A stretch of 64,000 nt of DNA from Loripinus fragilis (GCA_964019695.1 OZ026524.1:30663164-30727163); one strand, 5' to 3'. Positions 22,647 to 34,570 are shown, counted from the stretch's first letter. Numbers and translations: made by a program. The notes: generated by a model from the sequence alone, not told the origin.

Positions 22647-22845
22647 GGAGCGCAGTGACTCAGTGGTAGAGTGCTTGACTCGAGACCGAGGGGCTGCCGG
22701 TTTGAGCCTCACCAGCGTCACTGCGTTGTGGTCCTTGGAGCAAGACACATTTATCCTAGCTTAATACATGTTCAACCCAGGAAGACCCGTCCCTGTTTAA
22801 ATGAAAGATTGTTGATGGGACGTATAGAATCAAATCAAAATAAAC
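22647..22845 (+). mobile_element. SINE1, copy 2
   Basis: It is nearly intact: GGAGCGCAGTGACTCAGTGG (A box), GGTTTGAGCCTC (B box), GGTCCTTGGAGCAAGACACA and a TAGAATCAAATCAAAATAAA tail. It lies inside the AGGTCA tandem array. Confidence 0.85.
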
Positions 22846-23010
22846 TGGTTTATAAGCTCTCGTTGTGCTAAATATAAACATCCAAAATTGAAACAGGAGT
22901 TTGCATTACAAGTCGTTAAGACAAATTTGAAGTATATTTGACATTGACCTTTGACTCGAGTTCATATTGGTGATGCCAAACATTGGTTTTCATCTACACA
23001 CCAAAAGCAA

Positions 23011-26000
23011 TAGTCCGGTAGAAAACCAGAATAACCTGGAACTTGATTTTAAAGTTTTTTTCTTTCCTGATTCTTGTTGTTCAGACATTGTAGTTGATAA
23101 ATCCAACTGATGCCACTCTGGCATCATTGAGCGTTTTGAAATATTAAAAATGGCGTCCAAGATGGCTGTCAGTTAGGCTCCTAAGACGTAAATAACCAAC
23201 ATACTCAGTAAAGAGCATTTTAATTTTGACTTTTTATGGATGATTAGAAGCTCAATGATACAAACAATTAAATTGGAACTTTGTTTTGATTCAGAAGGTT
23301 GAAATATTAAAGATGGCGTCCAAAATGGCCGTCAATTAGGCTCAGAAGACCTATTTGACCAACATACGCAATAAAAATCATCTTAATTTTGATTTTTTAT
23401 GGATGTTAGAGGTTATTAAATGATGCAAACGATTAAAATGGAAAATTGGTTTGATTCCCAGAGTTGAAATATTAAAGATGGCGTCCAATATTGCGTCCAA
23501 GATGGCCGCCAGTAACACTCTAAAGGCCTATCTGACAATTAAACACGATAAAAAGCATTTAATTTTGACTTTTAATGGCTGTTTAGAGGTCTAATAATGA
23601 TTCAAACAATTAAAATGGAAAATTGTTTTGGTTCAGAAGGTTCAAATGTTTAAGATTGTGTCCAAGATGGCCGCCATTTAAAAGCAAAATTTACCTGATC
23701 GCAGTTAATAAGTATTTTTCTGATAATTTTTAACAGTGGTTGTATTTGGAGAATTTGACTGGCATATTGTTGTTGCTTTCTGCGTTTTGAAATACTCAAG
23801 ATGACGTCCAAAATGGCAGCAATAACAGAGTGGGGAATCACATGGTTTTTGCTATGATACACTGCACGAAAAAAACAACAGACTCATACTTTTCGTAATG
23901 CTATTTTTGTCTTTGTTTTGGTAATTGTATTCATCAATCCATACACCACTTTCCAGACCACCTTTGGCTAGATCTGATAATACCATAATATCATAGTTCC
24001 TACTTTGGGAAAACACTTTGTCCAAAAGATGAAGAGATAAATGCCAGGGTATACTGAACAGACGATACAACTAAAACAGTTGCGACTGGGTATGAGCATA
24101 GGGACATAACTGCAGGTCTGAGACAAGTGTTACAGATATACCTGCTGGTTCAGCCACAACTACAGATGTGCTTGCAAGTCAGTTGCAACTGATTCAAATA
24201 TATATGCTGGTGAGATGCATGCTGGTAGAGTGCAATTGTAACCAACATGCCTGCTGTTTAATAGCAGAGTTTAAAGAGACCTGTGCGCTGCAGCAGGCCA
24301 GCTAGTCGCGTGAAGCTGTTACAGAAAAATCCGCTTGGTTTCAGACATGTGTGTTGGTCCTGTGCCACATAATCAAACATGCGTAATGTTAAATATGTCT
24401 GCTGACCTTGTGGCAATGATGACTGGGCTGATGGTCTAGTGCAAGTAGAACATACATGCACACTGGCTGGTTGCAACTTGAACAGTCATACCTGCTGATC
24501 CGGTGCAACAGTGTCCAGCATTCCTGTTAGTGAGGTGCAATTACAACAAAAATTATTGCTGGTGGGATGTAACCTACACGGATGACTGCTGTCCCTGTGT
24601 CTCAATAACAGGCAAGTGTGCTGGTTTATTATCACATAATTTAGCACGTGTGATGGTAAGGATGTCTGATTTGATGACCTGGTGGCAATACATGGCTGCT
24701 GTTTGGTAAATCTTCAACAGATATGCCTTGGTACCATTCAATCAGACATACACCCAGGTCCATTGCAAATCAAAGAGAAAACTTACTAGACTGATGCCCG
24801 TCCATCAGACATGCCAACTAACAGTGTGAAACTGTATTAGGCACGATTATTGTCTGGTCGATTGCCACTACAGAGAGTTGCTACGCTGTTACAGCTGCAA
24901 CATATATATGCCTGCTGGCCAAGTGTATTTACTGCCACAAACACCGCTGCTGTTCAAATATGCCTACTGGTTGAGTGCTGCTGCAAGATGGATGTTTGCT
25001 GGGTCTTTGCCACTCAATCTTGCATGTTAGCTGGTGTTGTGCTTCTCTATCTGCCATACATGTTGGTATGGTGTCTCACTATCAGCCGTGCCAGCTGGTG
25101 TGTTACCTCACTATAGACCATACCTTCTAATGTGGTGCCTCAATATTAGCCCTGCTGAGCTGGTGAGGTGCCTCAGTGTAGGCCATACCTTCTGGTGTGG
25201 TGCCTCACTACAGGCAATTCCTTCTGGTGTGATGCCTCACTATCAGCCATGCCTGCTGGTGTGTTGCCTCACTATAGGTCATGCCTTCTGGCGTGGTGCC
25301 TCATTATCAACCATGCCTATTGGTGTGTTGCCTCACTATAGGTCATGCCTTCTGGTGCGGTGCCTCATTATCAACCATGCCTGTTGGCGTGGTACCTCAC
25401 TATAGGCCACTGCAATCAACATTTTACTAGTCGAGTGCAGATGGAAGAAGGGCGGTTACAAGTCTGGTGCTACCTGTACAGAGGTACCATTACATCAGAC
25501 ATGTCTGCTGATCTGGTTCCACTCTCAGATATGCTTTCTTGTACAATGCAGCTATTATCAAACATGCATGCTGGGTTCATGAATACATCTACGCATGTTT
25601 GTAAAGTGCTGCTCTATCAAACAAGGTATCTGGTCTGTTACAAATTCTTCAGACATGCCTACAGGTATGATGCCACTCCCAAATGGTTGTAAAACTTGTC
25701 GGGTATAGTCCGACCAGTTAAGAGAGACTGGGCGGTTCTTAGCAAAGACTAACCCATGGATATTTCCATATAAAAACCGGTAAGACAGAGTGTATTTATT
25801 CACTTGTGAAACGCTTTACAGCTGTTTACCTGTATATACCTGTAGTAGTTTTGAGCCCATTGTGAGAAAAAAGCATCTCCAATTAATTTGGATAACAGGT
25901 AGACTGACTAGTCTAGATATATGCGCTCTGTCAATGTTTCAAAATTTTAACCATTCAAATTTTAATACTGAATAAGAAAATAAAATAATGGTCCGCAACT

Positions 26001-27153
26001 AATTAATACTATAAATTGGTCAGCACACGAGATGACGGTTCTTATTACATTGGCATGTGGCGAAGGCTCCGACGAGCCTGCATGTACGCATGACCTCGTC
26101 TGGGTTTTCGCTTCTCCCATAAACAAAGTATGCAAGTTGAAGAAGACTCCAAACAACTGTTAGACATCTAGTCTCTCTGGACACGCCAGAATGAGCGATT
26201 ATTAGAGGCCTTTTCAGTAATGCGATAAGACCAAATCTCATGTTTGTATGCCCTTTTCTTATGATCCAGATACTTAACCCTTGTCCCACTGAATTCTATT
26301 TGGTGATTTATTATCATTGTACCAGCTTAAAAATCAAACCAGTTTTGTCATACAGACAGAATTAGAAGAAAGTGCAAACCTCCCCTCCCCCAAAACTTTC
26401 ACAACATATCCAGCCCGGAAAATGAAATGCAGCAGGTCCCCAGCAGCATACTTAAGATTAAGCATTTACTAGGCATGCTAACGTATAAAGTTGGTCACCC
26501 TTGTCGCCTGCGCTTCAGTTGGTTGCACGAGTAAAGCGTACATAGGCTATTACATCGATTTACTGTAGACTAGTCTTATTTGACAGTGTATGACAGCGCT
26601 CTGATTGACACGCCCAGTATCTGTTAGTTGGTCGCACTATACCATCCTGGACGCCATCTTGAATATATCATATTCTGAATGTTGTATTAATAGCATCAGC
26701 AGCACTCGGATGTTACAAGGATAATGTTTGTAGTTCAAAAATCAGTAAAATAAAATTTCTCACGCAAATTCTTGAAGCTTACTAGTCTCAGGGAAGATTT
26801 TCTTATATTTTATGCTATAAACTGTCATCTTAGCGGCCATCTTGTCCGCATTTTTTTCCCAGTTTTTATTTGGTTACAAGCTAAGTGTCTACAATTCGAT
26901 TCCAACTTCATAGCATACAATTTAAGAAAGAAAATGGGTCTGAGACATATTTTCCGAATCACACAATATTTTCACTTATGATTGGCTTCCATCTTGGGCG
27001 CCATCTTGGATATATCGAAATGCTCAATGATGCCAGAGTGGCATCACTCGCATTTTTCAAGGACAATATATGCACTACCAGAATCAACAAAGAAAAAAAG
27101 TTTAAAATCAAGTTCCAGGTCCTCCTAGAATTTGCCCAAATACTGCCGGACTA
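23011..27153. mobile_element. Foldback-like element E, 4.1 kb, with tandem arms and a satellite interior
   Basis: The TIRs are TAGTCCGGTA (23011-23020) and TGCCGGACTA (27144-27153). They extend inward as AACCTGGAACTTGATTTTAA... and its complement (near 27094-27120), including the small hairpin TGATGCCACTCTGGCATCA (near 23108) and its mirror near 27030. The arms carry units of about 180 bp with the AAGATGGCGTCC / AAGATGGCCG motif (left 23140-23830, right 26640-27030). The centre (24080-25700) is a decayed tandem array with CATGCCTGCTGG cores. CAA flanks both ends. The longest frames inside (115-123 codons) translate the satellite. Confidence 0.7.
24080..25700. repeat. Decayed satellite-like array with CATGCCTGCTGGT cores
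   Basis: Units of about 60 bp at the edges (GTGCAAC...CAGACATGCCTGCTGGT) sharpen to a 32-bp unit near 25130-25400, GTGCCTCACTATAGGTCATG followed by CCTTCTGGT. The open frames on + reflect this repeat. Confidence 0.65.
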
Positions 27154-27879
27154 CAATCATTGTGCTAAAGAGGAGTTCAAGTTCCGAACCATAAGACAGA
27201 TTTTAAGTATATAAGACCTTGACCTTTACTCTAAGGTCATATCGCGGTGATCTGAAACCTTCATTGTCACAAACTGTATGCAAAAATTGTTTGTGTCAAG
27301 TATGATGGACAGACAAGACTGATTACAATATAACTGACTTTTTTTCAAAAAGTGTGGATATAAAATGACCGCATATGCCTACATGTATATAAGAAACTTA
27401 AAACAAAAATCAGGTGAGCGATCTTGGGCAACCATCCCCTCTTGACTCTTGTACCTAAATAATAAACAAGCTAAGTTCATGAAAAAAAATTACATGTATT
27501 GCCAAAATAGCTGATTTTGACTTTCCGAAAGCTGCAGTATCCTGTTTTTAAAAGAAACACCTAGCAATTTTGTGTTGTCACAATTATAAGATGTTATCTG
27601 GTACAGTTTCCCACAGTTCACTAGTACTCTAGATAAGGTACAATATTTTGCAAACTACAAAGACAAGTTTTCTTGGGACAAGGCCCATTTCTCCATGAAA
27701 ATAATATTTTGCATTGCTCATTGGAAGTGTCTCTATGTGATACTTTCAATGAGTACAGATTTGGAGAATTAAAACAACCAACCCGTCTAGTGTCCAGCAA
27801 ATATAATGTTGGATTTCAGGGCTGGAATTCACAAAATGCCTGTCCCAATAGCCTGCATGAGACAACCTGGCCCTTCGGC

Positions 27880-28785
27880 TCTGGGTCGCTCGCTGTTTAT
27901 AAAGGCATAGGAAAATAAAGCCCCTCCCAAAGCCCAGCTATGAATTTTGATAGATCAGCAGTTTCATTAAGACTTTACATAGAGAAGTTTCAATTAGTTA
28001 AGTTGACAAAATTAACAGTATGTAGAACCTCAACTTTTCTTTATATAAGTCTATGTAAAACAGTTGACCTCTGGGGCGGGGCCATTTTTGACCCCCAAAA
28101 TGGCCTCAGGAGCTTGATTTGAACAGACTTGGTAGAGGTTCACTAGATGATGCTGCATACATAATATCAAGGCTCTAGGCCTTATGCCTAATGGTTTCAG
28201 ACATTTTTCCAATACATGTATACAATGTATAAGCCTATGTAAACATGTGACACCCAGGATGGGGCCACTTTTGGCCCAAGGAAAATGTTCCTTTTAAATT
28301 TGTTTATCTTATACTTCTAAAATATACCCAAGGTAGTAAACTCTATGTTTACTCCTAAAAAGAAAGATAACCACGACTGCAAGTGTTGTCTCCCTTACAA
28401 TACCATTGTCATTTTTTTAAAGTCTTATTTAACATAGGAAAAACTGGCTACACCCCCTGGCAGCCATATTTTTCAACCAATCAAAATAAATTGAACAACA
28501 TTTGTAGAGGGTCCCAAGGACCCTTTGTACCAAATTACTTTCAAATCTTTACAAGAAATTTTTTAATGTTTGCTTTTGTTTGCCTTGGCAACCAGAATTC
28601 TGCTTGGAATGGAATTTTGGAAGGGGACCACCCGAGGATCATCCTTCTGAAGTTTGGTGAAATTCTACCAAGTGGTTTAGGAGATGTTGTTTAAAGAAAT
28701 TGTTGACAGAAGACGGACGGACTGACGACGGACATCCTATGATCACAAAAGTTCACCTTGAGCCTATTGCTGAGGTGAGCTGAAG
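27880..28785 (-). mobile_element. AGCTCACCT element fragment with hairpin end
   Basis: The right edge has GACGGACGGACTGACGACGG and then TTCACCTTGAGCCTATTGCTGAGGTGAGCTGA, a variant of the terminal hairpin at 8383-8418. The interior has repeated GGGGC(C)ACTTTTGGCCC / GGGGCCATTTTTGACCC and AAGCCTATGTAAACATGTGA motifs. The left edge is unclear. Confidence 0.4.
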
Positions 28786-28851
28786 AAGTAGTATGTACAA
28801 GGTTTTGATGAGTGTGTATTCGAAAATTAATCTTCTTATTTTTCCACCAAA

Positions 28852-28923
28852 ACATATGCTGTGGTACCCAAAAGAACCATCTCTTTATTTGAGACGGTTC
28901 TTTTGAGCACCCTGAAAATATGT
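28852..28923. repeat. HP1 hairpin MITE, copy 5
   Basis: AAAGAACCATCTCTTTATTTGAGACGGTTCTTTT has a slightly enlarged loop. The shoulders run from about 28800 to 28985. Confidence 0.65.
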
Positions 28924-29110
28924 TGAAATTGATGGGTAAGGAAAATAATGAGAATTTTATGCTGGATATTTTTTTTCTTAACTAGAGGAAATGCACACAT
29001 CATTAAGATGTTTTCTGTCAGGTACCTATAATGTTCATTATCAAAGTTTATGTCAAAGTTTGCATGAGTATGACACAGCTTTTGCAATTTTGTGCATGAC
29101 AAAATAATAA

Positions 29111-29347
29111 GAGCCAGTGCATGAAATTTCCAACAATGTGGTGTGTGCGACCAGCAAAGCCTCAGATCAGCCTGCGCATACGCGCAGTCTGATCATAGCC
29201 TTTGCTAGTCGCTTGAGAATTCTATGAGTGTTTAGCTACTGACTTAACACCATTCTGAGTTTCTAAGCTTAAAAGGAGTCTGCAGAGACTCGTGCGAGTC
29301 TACACTTGTCAAAATGTCAAATTGTTGGAAATCTCATGCACTGGCTC
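29111..29347. mobile_element. MITE BM, copy 2
   Basis: GAGCCAGTGCATGAAATTTC at the left pairs with GAAATCTCATGCACTGGCTC at the right, so the outermost 15 bp also match here (GAGCCAGTGCATGA). It is in opposite orientation to copy 1 and abuts the next element. Confidence 0.8.
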
Positions 29348-29353
29348 AATTAT

Positions 29354-30583
29354 TATCCCCCGACGAAGTCGGAGGGATATAGTTTTGGCGTCGTCCGTCC
29401 GTCCGTCCGGATCCATATCTCAGTACCTATTGGTCAGATTTAATTCATTCTTGGTACAAATGATAAGTACCATGGACTCTCGATATCCTATAAGTTTGGT
29501 CAAGATCGACCCCTTAACACTTGAGTTATTGCCCTTGTTTAAGTATAGGCAATTATAAGGCAAAACCTATATTAGCTTTTTTGTGTGATGGTCTTCACAT
29601 TTCATCAAAACTATTATATTTAACAACTTCTCATTATGGACCATGATTGCCCAATGCCTGTAGATAAGAATGGCAGTGTCAAAGTTTTACCCTACCCCCT
29701 TTGACCCCACCTAAGGGGACAAAGGTCAAATATTTAAATTTCGCAATAACTAAGGCAATTATTAATATTTTTTGCTGAAATTTTGCATGCAGGCAGAGTT
29801 GCAATAGACATGAAACATATCAAACGGGATTTCAGTTTGAAGGCCTGGGTTCGAGCCCCTTGGGTGGACTTAGGGGGTGGGGCTGAGGCCAAAATTAAAC
29901 TTTTTCAGAATATGGTCATGTTGCATATCAAATTAAAGCTTACAACGCTGGCAGCAACATGGTAGCAAATATTTTGCCCGCAGACACACCCTCGACCCAG
30001 GGGGTGGGGTCAAAAGGTCAAACTATATATTTTTCTGAAAGTAGTCATGTTGCATATCAAATTAAAGCTGACCACGCTGGCAGCAACATGGTAGCAAATA
30101 TTTTGCCCACAGACACACCCTTGACCCAGGGGGTGAAGTCAAAAGGTCAAACTGTATCTTTTACTGAAAGTAGTCATGTTGTATATCAAATGAAAGGGAA
30201 TTGAGCACAGAGCACAATGAAAGCAAGTATGCTATCATTACACACACCAACGACCCCTATGGTGGGGCCAAAAGGTCATTTTTTCATTCTTTTCTAAAAG
30301 TGGTCATGTTGCATATCAAAGTAAAGTGGAAGAAGTGTAGACCTACATGCAAGTTAACACTTTGAATTTGCACATTTTCGTGACCTCTGGGGTTGGGTTT
30401 AAAGGTCAGATATTGAAATTGTGCAGATGTAAGTATATTTTTTATTGAACTAAGCACTAAAACATACTTGACAGGCATTTGTTATGATCTGAATGATACT
30501 GTAGGTGAACTAATGGTTAGATAAATGGGATTTATGTTTTGTGATTTACATGTTTCTCTCAAATAACCCTTCGTCGGGGGATA
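29354..30583 (+). mobile_element. GTCCGTCC element with CCCCCGACG ends, full length
   Basis: TATCCCCCGACGAAGTCGGA forms a terminal hairpin (CCCGACGAAGTCGGAGGG). The tract GTCCGTCCGTCCGGATCC follows. The right end CTTCGTCGGGGGATATAAA mirrors the left end. Three to four tandem units of about 145 bp (AAAAGGTCAAACT...AGTCATGTTGCATATCAAAT...AACATGGTAGCAAATATTTT) fill 29820-30330. There is no coding frame. Confidence 0.7.
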
Positions 30584-30787
30584 TAAATTCGTCGAATTTG
30601 CCTTGTTTATGTACTCTGTATGTACTTTAATGATTTGCTTTGTTACGTGGTCAGCCTTAGTCAGTCCTTTGGTCAGTGACAGTCAGCATTTTGTTTGTGC
30701 AGTAAATCATTCAGGGTTTTTTTTTCAGGCCCAAAAATCATGTCCAGGCCTTTAGTTAAGAGTGTGTACCCTTACTTCTCACCCAAA

Positions 30788-30858
30788 ACATATGTTCTGG
30801 GTACTCAAAAGAAGTGTCTCATTGAGACGGTTCTGATGAGCACCCAAAACATATATGT
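30788..30858. repeat. HP1 hairpin MITE, copy 6
   Basis: GGTACTCAAAAGAAGTGTCTC and GAGACGGTTCTGATGAGCACC form the arms. A fragment of another copy (CTCAACCAAAGCATAAATTG, GATACTCAGAAGA) follows at 31012-31045. Confidence 0.65.
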
Positions 30859-31145
30859 TAAAATGTATAACTCATGGGTAAGAAAATATTAACAATTTTA
30901 TGCTCAAAAATTTTGTTTATCTGAACTATCTTAAGAACTTGGGGTCTTGTCAATAGATAAATAGACAGTAAGATAAGAGTGTCTAATTGAAAATTATTTT
31001 TTTTTCTTTCTCAACCAAAGCATAAATTGTGGATACTCAGAAGATGGCACTATAGCAGTTAAAAAGTTAAAGTACATGGGGAAAACCCTTTTTGCTTTTT
31101 TGTCTGGACTCCCTGTAATGTATAACAACACTGGGTAGAGTTAAG

Positions 31146-31341
31146 GGACCACAGTGGCTAAGTTGAGTGCTTGACTCGAGATAGAAGGGTTAAGGGTTCC
31201 AGCCTTACCGGCCGCACTGCGTTGTGTCCTGGAGCAAGACACATTTATCCCTGCTTATAGTACTGGTTCAACCCAGGAAGACACATCCCAACATGACTGA
31301 AAAATGATGACTGGGACATAAAGGACCAAATTAAACAAAAC
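31146..31341 (+). mobile_element. SINE1, copy 3
   Basis: ACAGTGGCTAAGTTGAGTGC (diverged A box), GGGTTCCAGCCTTACC (B box) and GTGTCCTGGAGCAAGACACA are present. The tail is GACATAAAGGACCAAATTAA. Confidence 0.8.
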
Positions 31342-31971
31342 ACTGGGTAGAGCCAAGTTCTGACCTAAAGATTTTATTGTCATTTTGCTTTGATGGAGCT
31401 CTTCACTGTTTTAAGAGAGCTACGGAAGGCTTGTTTTATCTTGATAAGCAGGACCAAATCAATATTTGATTGGGAGTATAATAAATGTAGTGCCATGGAA
31501 TTGTCAAAGAAATCAGCTTCTTTTCGTGTCCTCAGATAATATTCAATAATATTGGTCTATTTTACCTAAAATTCTGTATTGAGGGGTAACCACATATTTG
31601 AATTGTCTCTCTATTCCATTTCTAGTGAGTCCCATACCATATGTTTCGCAATAAAACTGTAAAATTATCCCCAATTGATCAATTTATCTGAACTTTTACG
31701 CCAGCCTACTCAGTTTCCATTATTGAATTTATAAGTTGAACTAACAGAGACATTGGCCAGTTGAAAGTGCAGTCGTAGGCTAAACACTCCTTTTACGTCA
31801 CGACGCTGATAACTCTTTAATACTTTCATGATTCTTGAAATCGTAGTATTTCATCAGTTAAAACTATCATGGGAATACCGCATTTGTACTATTAAGCACA
31901 CTGTGTGCATACCCTTTTCAAATTTTATACCTTCTTGTGAAAACTGAGTAGATCTATGGGTGAAAGTTTTC

Positions 31972-32217
31972 TGAAATATTCCTGAATTCAGGATTTTGAG
32001 GCTGACTTTCTATGGAAAGTCTCAAAATCCTGAATTCAGGAATTCTATGGAAAGTCAGCCTCAAAATGCTAAATTCGGGGAATTGTATTAGTTTCTCAGA
32101 TTTATTTTCAATCTATTAGGTTTAAATTGTGATTATTTTGTGGGCATATTTGCATGTTTTAAGATTGGAGTTTCGAAAGTTCGGGATTTTGGAAATTTTG
32201 AACTTTCACCCATGTAG
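31972..32217. repeat. HP3 hairpin element, copy 2
   Basis: AATTCAGGATTTTGAGGCTG and GACTTTCTATGGAAAGTC are followed by a further partial arm, CTATGGAAAGTCAGCCTCAAAATGC. The right part TTTAAGATTGGAGTTTCGAAAG matches the 14.9 kb copy. Confidence 0.65.
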
Positions 32218-32499
32218 ATACTCACTCAGATCAGCTGGCTACTGATGAAGCCAGCTGATTATGACAGGATCAACACTCTTGCATCTGATGAAGGCAGCTG
32301 ATTAAGATCCACTCTTTTTTCATCCAAATGATGAATCCATATTTAATTTAATAACTTTAATATCACACTTTTGTCTGATGTTGACCTTAGACGGCAACAG
32401 TGTAGCCAGAACGCTGAAAAAGTTACGCACATCAAAGGGAGACTACCGGATCAAGTAATGATTCTCTTCAATTGCGTCCCATTTCAAATGGGAACTTCT

Positions 32500-32560
32500 C
32501 TTAAAGGAAAGAATTAGCTCCCAGAGGGAGCGAATTCTTTCCTTTATGAGCAGTTCCTTA
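32500..32560. repeat. Short hairpin AAGGAAAGAATTAGCTCCC
   Basis: AAAGGAAAGAATTAGCTCCC and GGGAGCGAATTCTTTCCTTT face each other with a 4-5 base loop. Confidence 0.6.
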
Positions 32561-32978
32561 TAGTATGGAAAATCACTTTTATCTCATTAAGTGACCTCCC
32601 TTGAATGTTACTAATTTTATTATGCATGTACGTAATCTACGTAATGGGGTGCTATGCCAATGTTAGACAGATCAAAAGTTAGCTGAGTCCATGGTGGAAA
32701 TCTGGTTCTGCTGATTTCATTTCAGCTTTGAAATCACTTGGTTTAGAAATATTGAGTTAAATCTGATAACCCTTTCGCATGCAACTACCCTATTACACTC
32801 AAAATGGCCAAAATTCTATCTCTGGAGTTCTGGCCTTTCTGAGTGTAAAAGATTTAAGTAGACTCGTTCAGTCGTGGATCCGTCCGAGGTCATGGATTGA
32901 TTTGTAATCGGAACTTCATTCATAAGTGTAGATAAATGAAAATTTGGGGCATAGAATTGCGAATAGTTTAACCGTTAG

Positions 32979-33044
32979 TTTTGGGTGCTCAAAAACCCAT
33001 CTCAAGATAAGACAGTTTATTTGAGTACCCACAACATATATTTT
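32979..33044. repeat. HP1 hairpin MITE, copy 7 (diverged)
   Basis: GGGTGCTCAAAAACCCATCTC and AGACAGTTTATTTGAGTACCC are the arms. Here pairing is clearly weakened. Confidence 0.6.
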
Positions 33045-33103
33045 GGTGGAGCAGTAAGAAAAAGATTTTTAATTATGCGTCTTTATCTATAGGCCTGTTC
33101 GTA

Positions 33104-33320
33104 TGGGCCTCGACACGAGAAAACCTGTCTTTAGTGTTTGCGAACAACAAAGGAGCAGACCAGCATGCGCATCCAAGCAGTCTGATCAGCGCCTTTGTTA
33201 TTAGCTTATTGGAAAGTATCATATCAAAACAGGCTAAAAGCGCTATTTCATTATTCTAGCTAGTCACTGTAGCTGTGTTGGCAGGTTTGTGTATGACCTG
33301 GTCGGAAACCCCGATGTAAC
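33104..33320. mobile_element. MITE AC (GGGCCTCGA...GAGAAAACC end), copy 1, right end cut
   Basis: TGGGCCTCGACACGAGAAAA at the left is followed by CTGTCTTTAGTGTTTGCGAA, GTCTGATCAGCGCCTTTGTT and GACCTGGTCGGAAACCCC. The mirrored right end is missing because element A begins at 33324. Confidence 0.65.
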
Positions 33321-33323
33321 ACC

Positions 33324-34160
33324 CCATTCCACTGGACGGCGCTTCCGCTATGATTGGAAGTTTTGGTCAAAATGACGTTATTCGCAGCAGAAACGGCAAG
33401 AGCGTAGTAGAAGCGCAGTAGAAGTGCCTAGGTCGTAGTAGAAGCGTATCGGAATCTTCATGATCGCCACCTCAAGGCGACTGTTTTGACCTGCTCAAAA
33501 TTTACGTAGAGACATCGCCGTGGCCACGAAGCGAAATGGAAGCGTAGTCACATCGTAGTAAGATCCTTATGGGCGTAGCCAGATGGCGGCGGCATCGTGA
33601 GCATCGTAGCACACTCGCTGTCACATTGTGGCGAAATCGCTGAGTTATTCATCCATGATGCGGCTACGCTCTGCGCGACCTTGCTACGCTGTGTATGCAC
33701 TCACTACGACCTTGCTACAACCAACACGCTTCCGCGGCGACTGTGTTATTTAGGCATAGTCAACCTTGGCGCTTCTGCCACGCTTCCACTATGCTCTTGG
33801 CGTTCTGGCCAACTCCAGGCCTTGTTCAAGTGCTCTCCTAAAGTTGGTGTCGCTCTTTTGGAATCTTGGACCAGATTTTATATAGAAAGGATACAAAAGC
33901 GCATCCAAAGCGTAGCTCCATCGCCTAGGTCGTAGCAAGGTCGCAGCTGCATCGCCATCAGTGTTGACTAAGCGTAGCCGTATCTTCATTGTCGTAGTGG
34001 GGCCGTAGCAGAAGCGTAACGAAAGCATAGTGGAAGCGTACTGGAAGCGTCAAGCCCCCAAATCGTGTGGTTGTCAATGTCTACGCTTCCGCAGCGATTT
34101 GGAATAATTTTAGAGAAAATCCTAGATCACCATGAGCGTAGCGTAATCGCCATCCAGTGG
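33324..34160. mobile_element. Foldback-like element A: CpG-rich CGTAGC repeats with CCACTGGAYGGCG ends
   Basis: CCATTCCACTGGACGGCG (33324-33341) is mirrored by CGCCATCCAGTGG (34148-34160). The interior is dominated by degenerate AAGCGTAGC / CGTAGTAGAAGCG words that change strand several times (forward at 33400-33560, reverse at 33600-33800, forward again at 33890-34050). It is far richer in CpG than its surroundings. Frames of 112 and 97 codons here arise from the repeat. Confidence 0.65.
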
Positions 34161-34354
34161 GGGGGGGGGGTAGGTACACAGTGTGCACTTACAAGAGCAA
34201 AAATAGTAAGTGTGATCAGGAAATACCACAATCACAAACCGCAGACAACCCTGTGGTACCGCGAGGAAGAGCTGCTCAACCATCGCGAGACACCAGGAAG
34301 ACAAATTAAGCAAAGCAACCAGCTCTCTCAAGTTTGTTTACTAAGTTTTTTACA

Positions 34355-34570
34355 GTAAATGTTCTAAAATTTTGAACACTTTTCACTTTCTGTTCTCTAA
34401 TGAATGTGGGTTATCAGGGCTGAAATTCACAAAAAAAGTTAGAATAGCAAACAGGGAAGACCCTGATCTGGGTCTGCAGTGTTTGCCTAAGGCCTTTTTG
34501 GCAGGCAAGTTAAGTGTTAGGAATTTTAGAACATTTACCATAAATGTTTTTTCTACTCAAATAGGTGATT
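34355..34570. mobile_element. MITE with ATGTTCTAAAATTTTGAACA-type ends
   Basis: ACAGTAAATGTTCTAAAATTTT near 34353 pairs with AATTTTAGAACATTTACC near 34521-34540. The interior has GATCTGGGTCTGCAGTGTTTGC. The segment GGGCTGAAATTCACAAAA recurs near 27820. Confidence 0.5.

Larger units (their letters stand above)
22090..27445 (+). mobile_element. AGGTCA-rich tandem element ending TCAGGTGAGCGATCTTGGG, split by element E
   Basis: Units of about 140-150 bp repeat four to five times at 22130-22980: TTTGACCTTGACCTTTGACT, CAAAGTCATATTGG, then GTGCCAAATATGAACA. They resume at 27154-27265 after element E. The right end AATCAGGTGAGCGATCTTGG (about 27407) matches the right end of the element at 49350-52800. 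A SINE1 sits at 22647-22845. The left boundary is uncertain. Confidence 0.5.

Noticed and set aside
25034..25405. 123-codon Cys-rich frame resembling a secreted peptide
   Set aside because: It is a direct translation of the 32-bp tandem unit, overlapped by equally open shifted frames.
26885..27214. 109-codon frame as an exon
   Set aside because: It reads through the right arm and TIR of element E and into the AGGTCA repeat.
33597..33935. 112-codon frame in GC-rich DNA as an exon
   Set aside because: It is made of CGTAGC-type repeats between TIRs, with no recognised motif.
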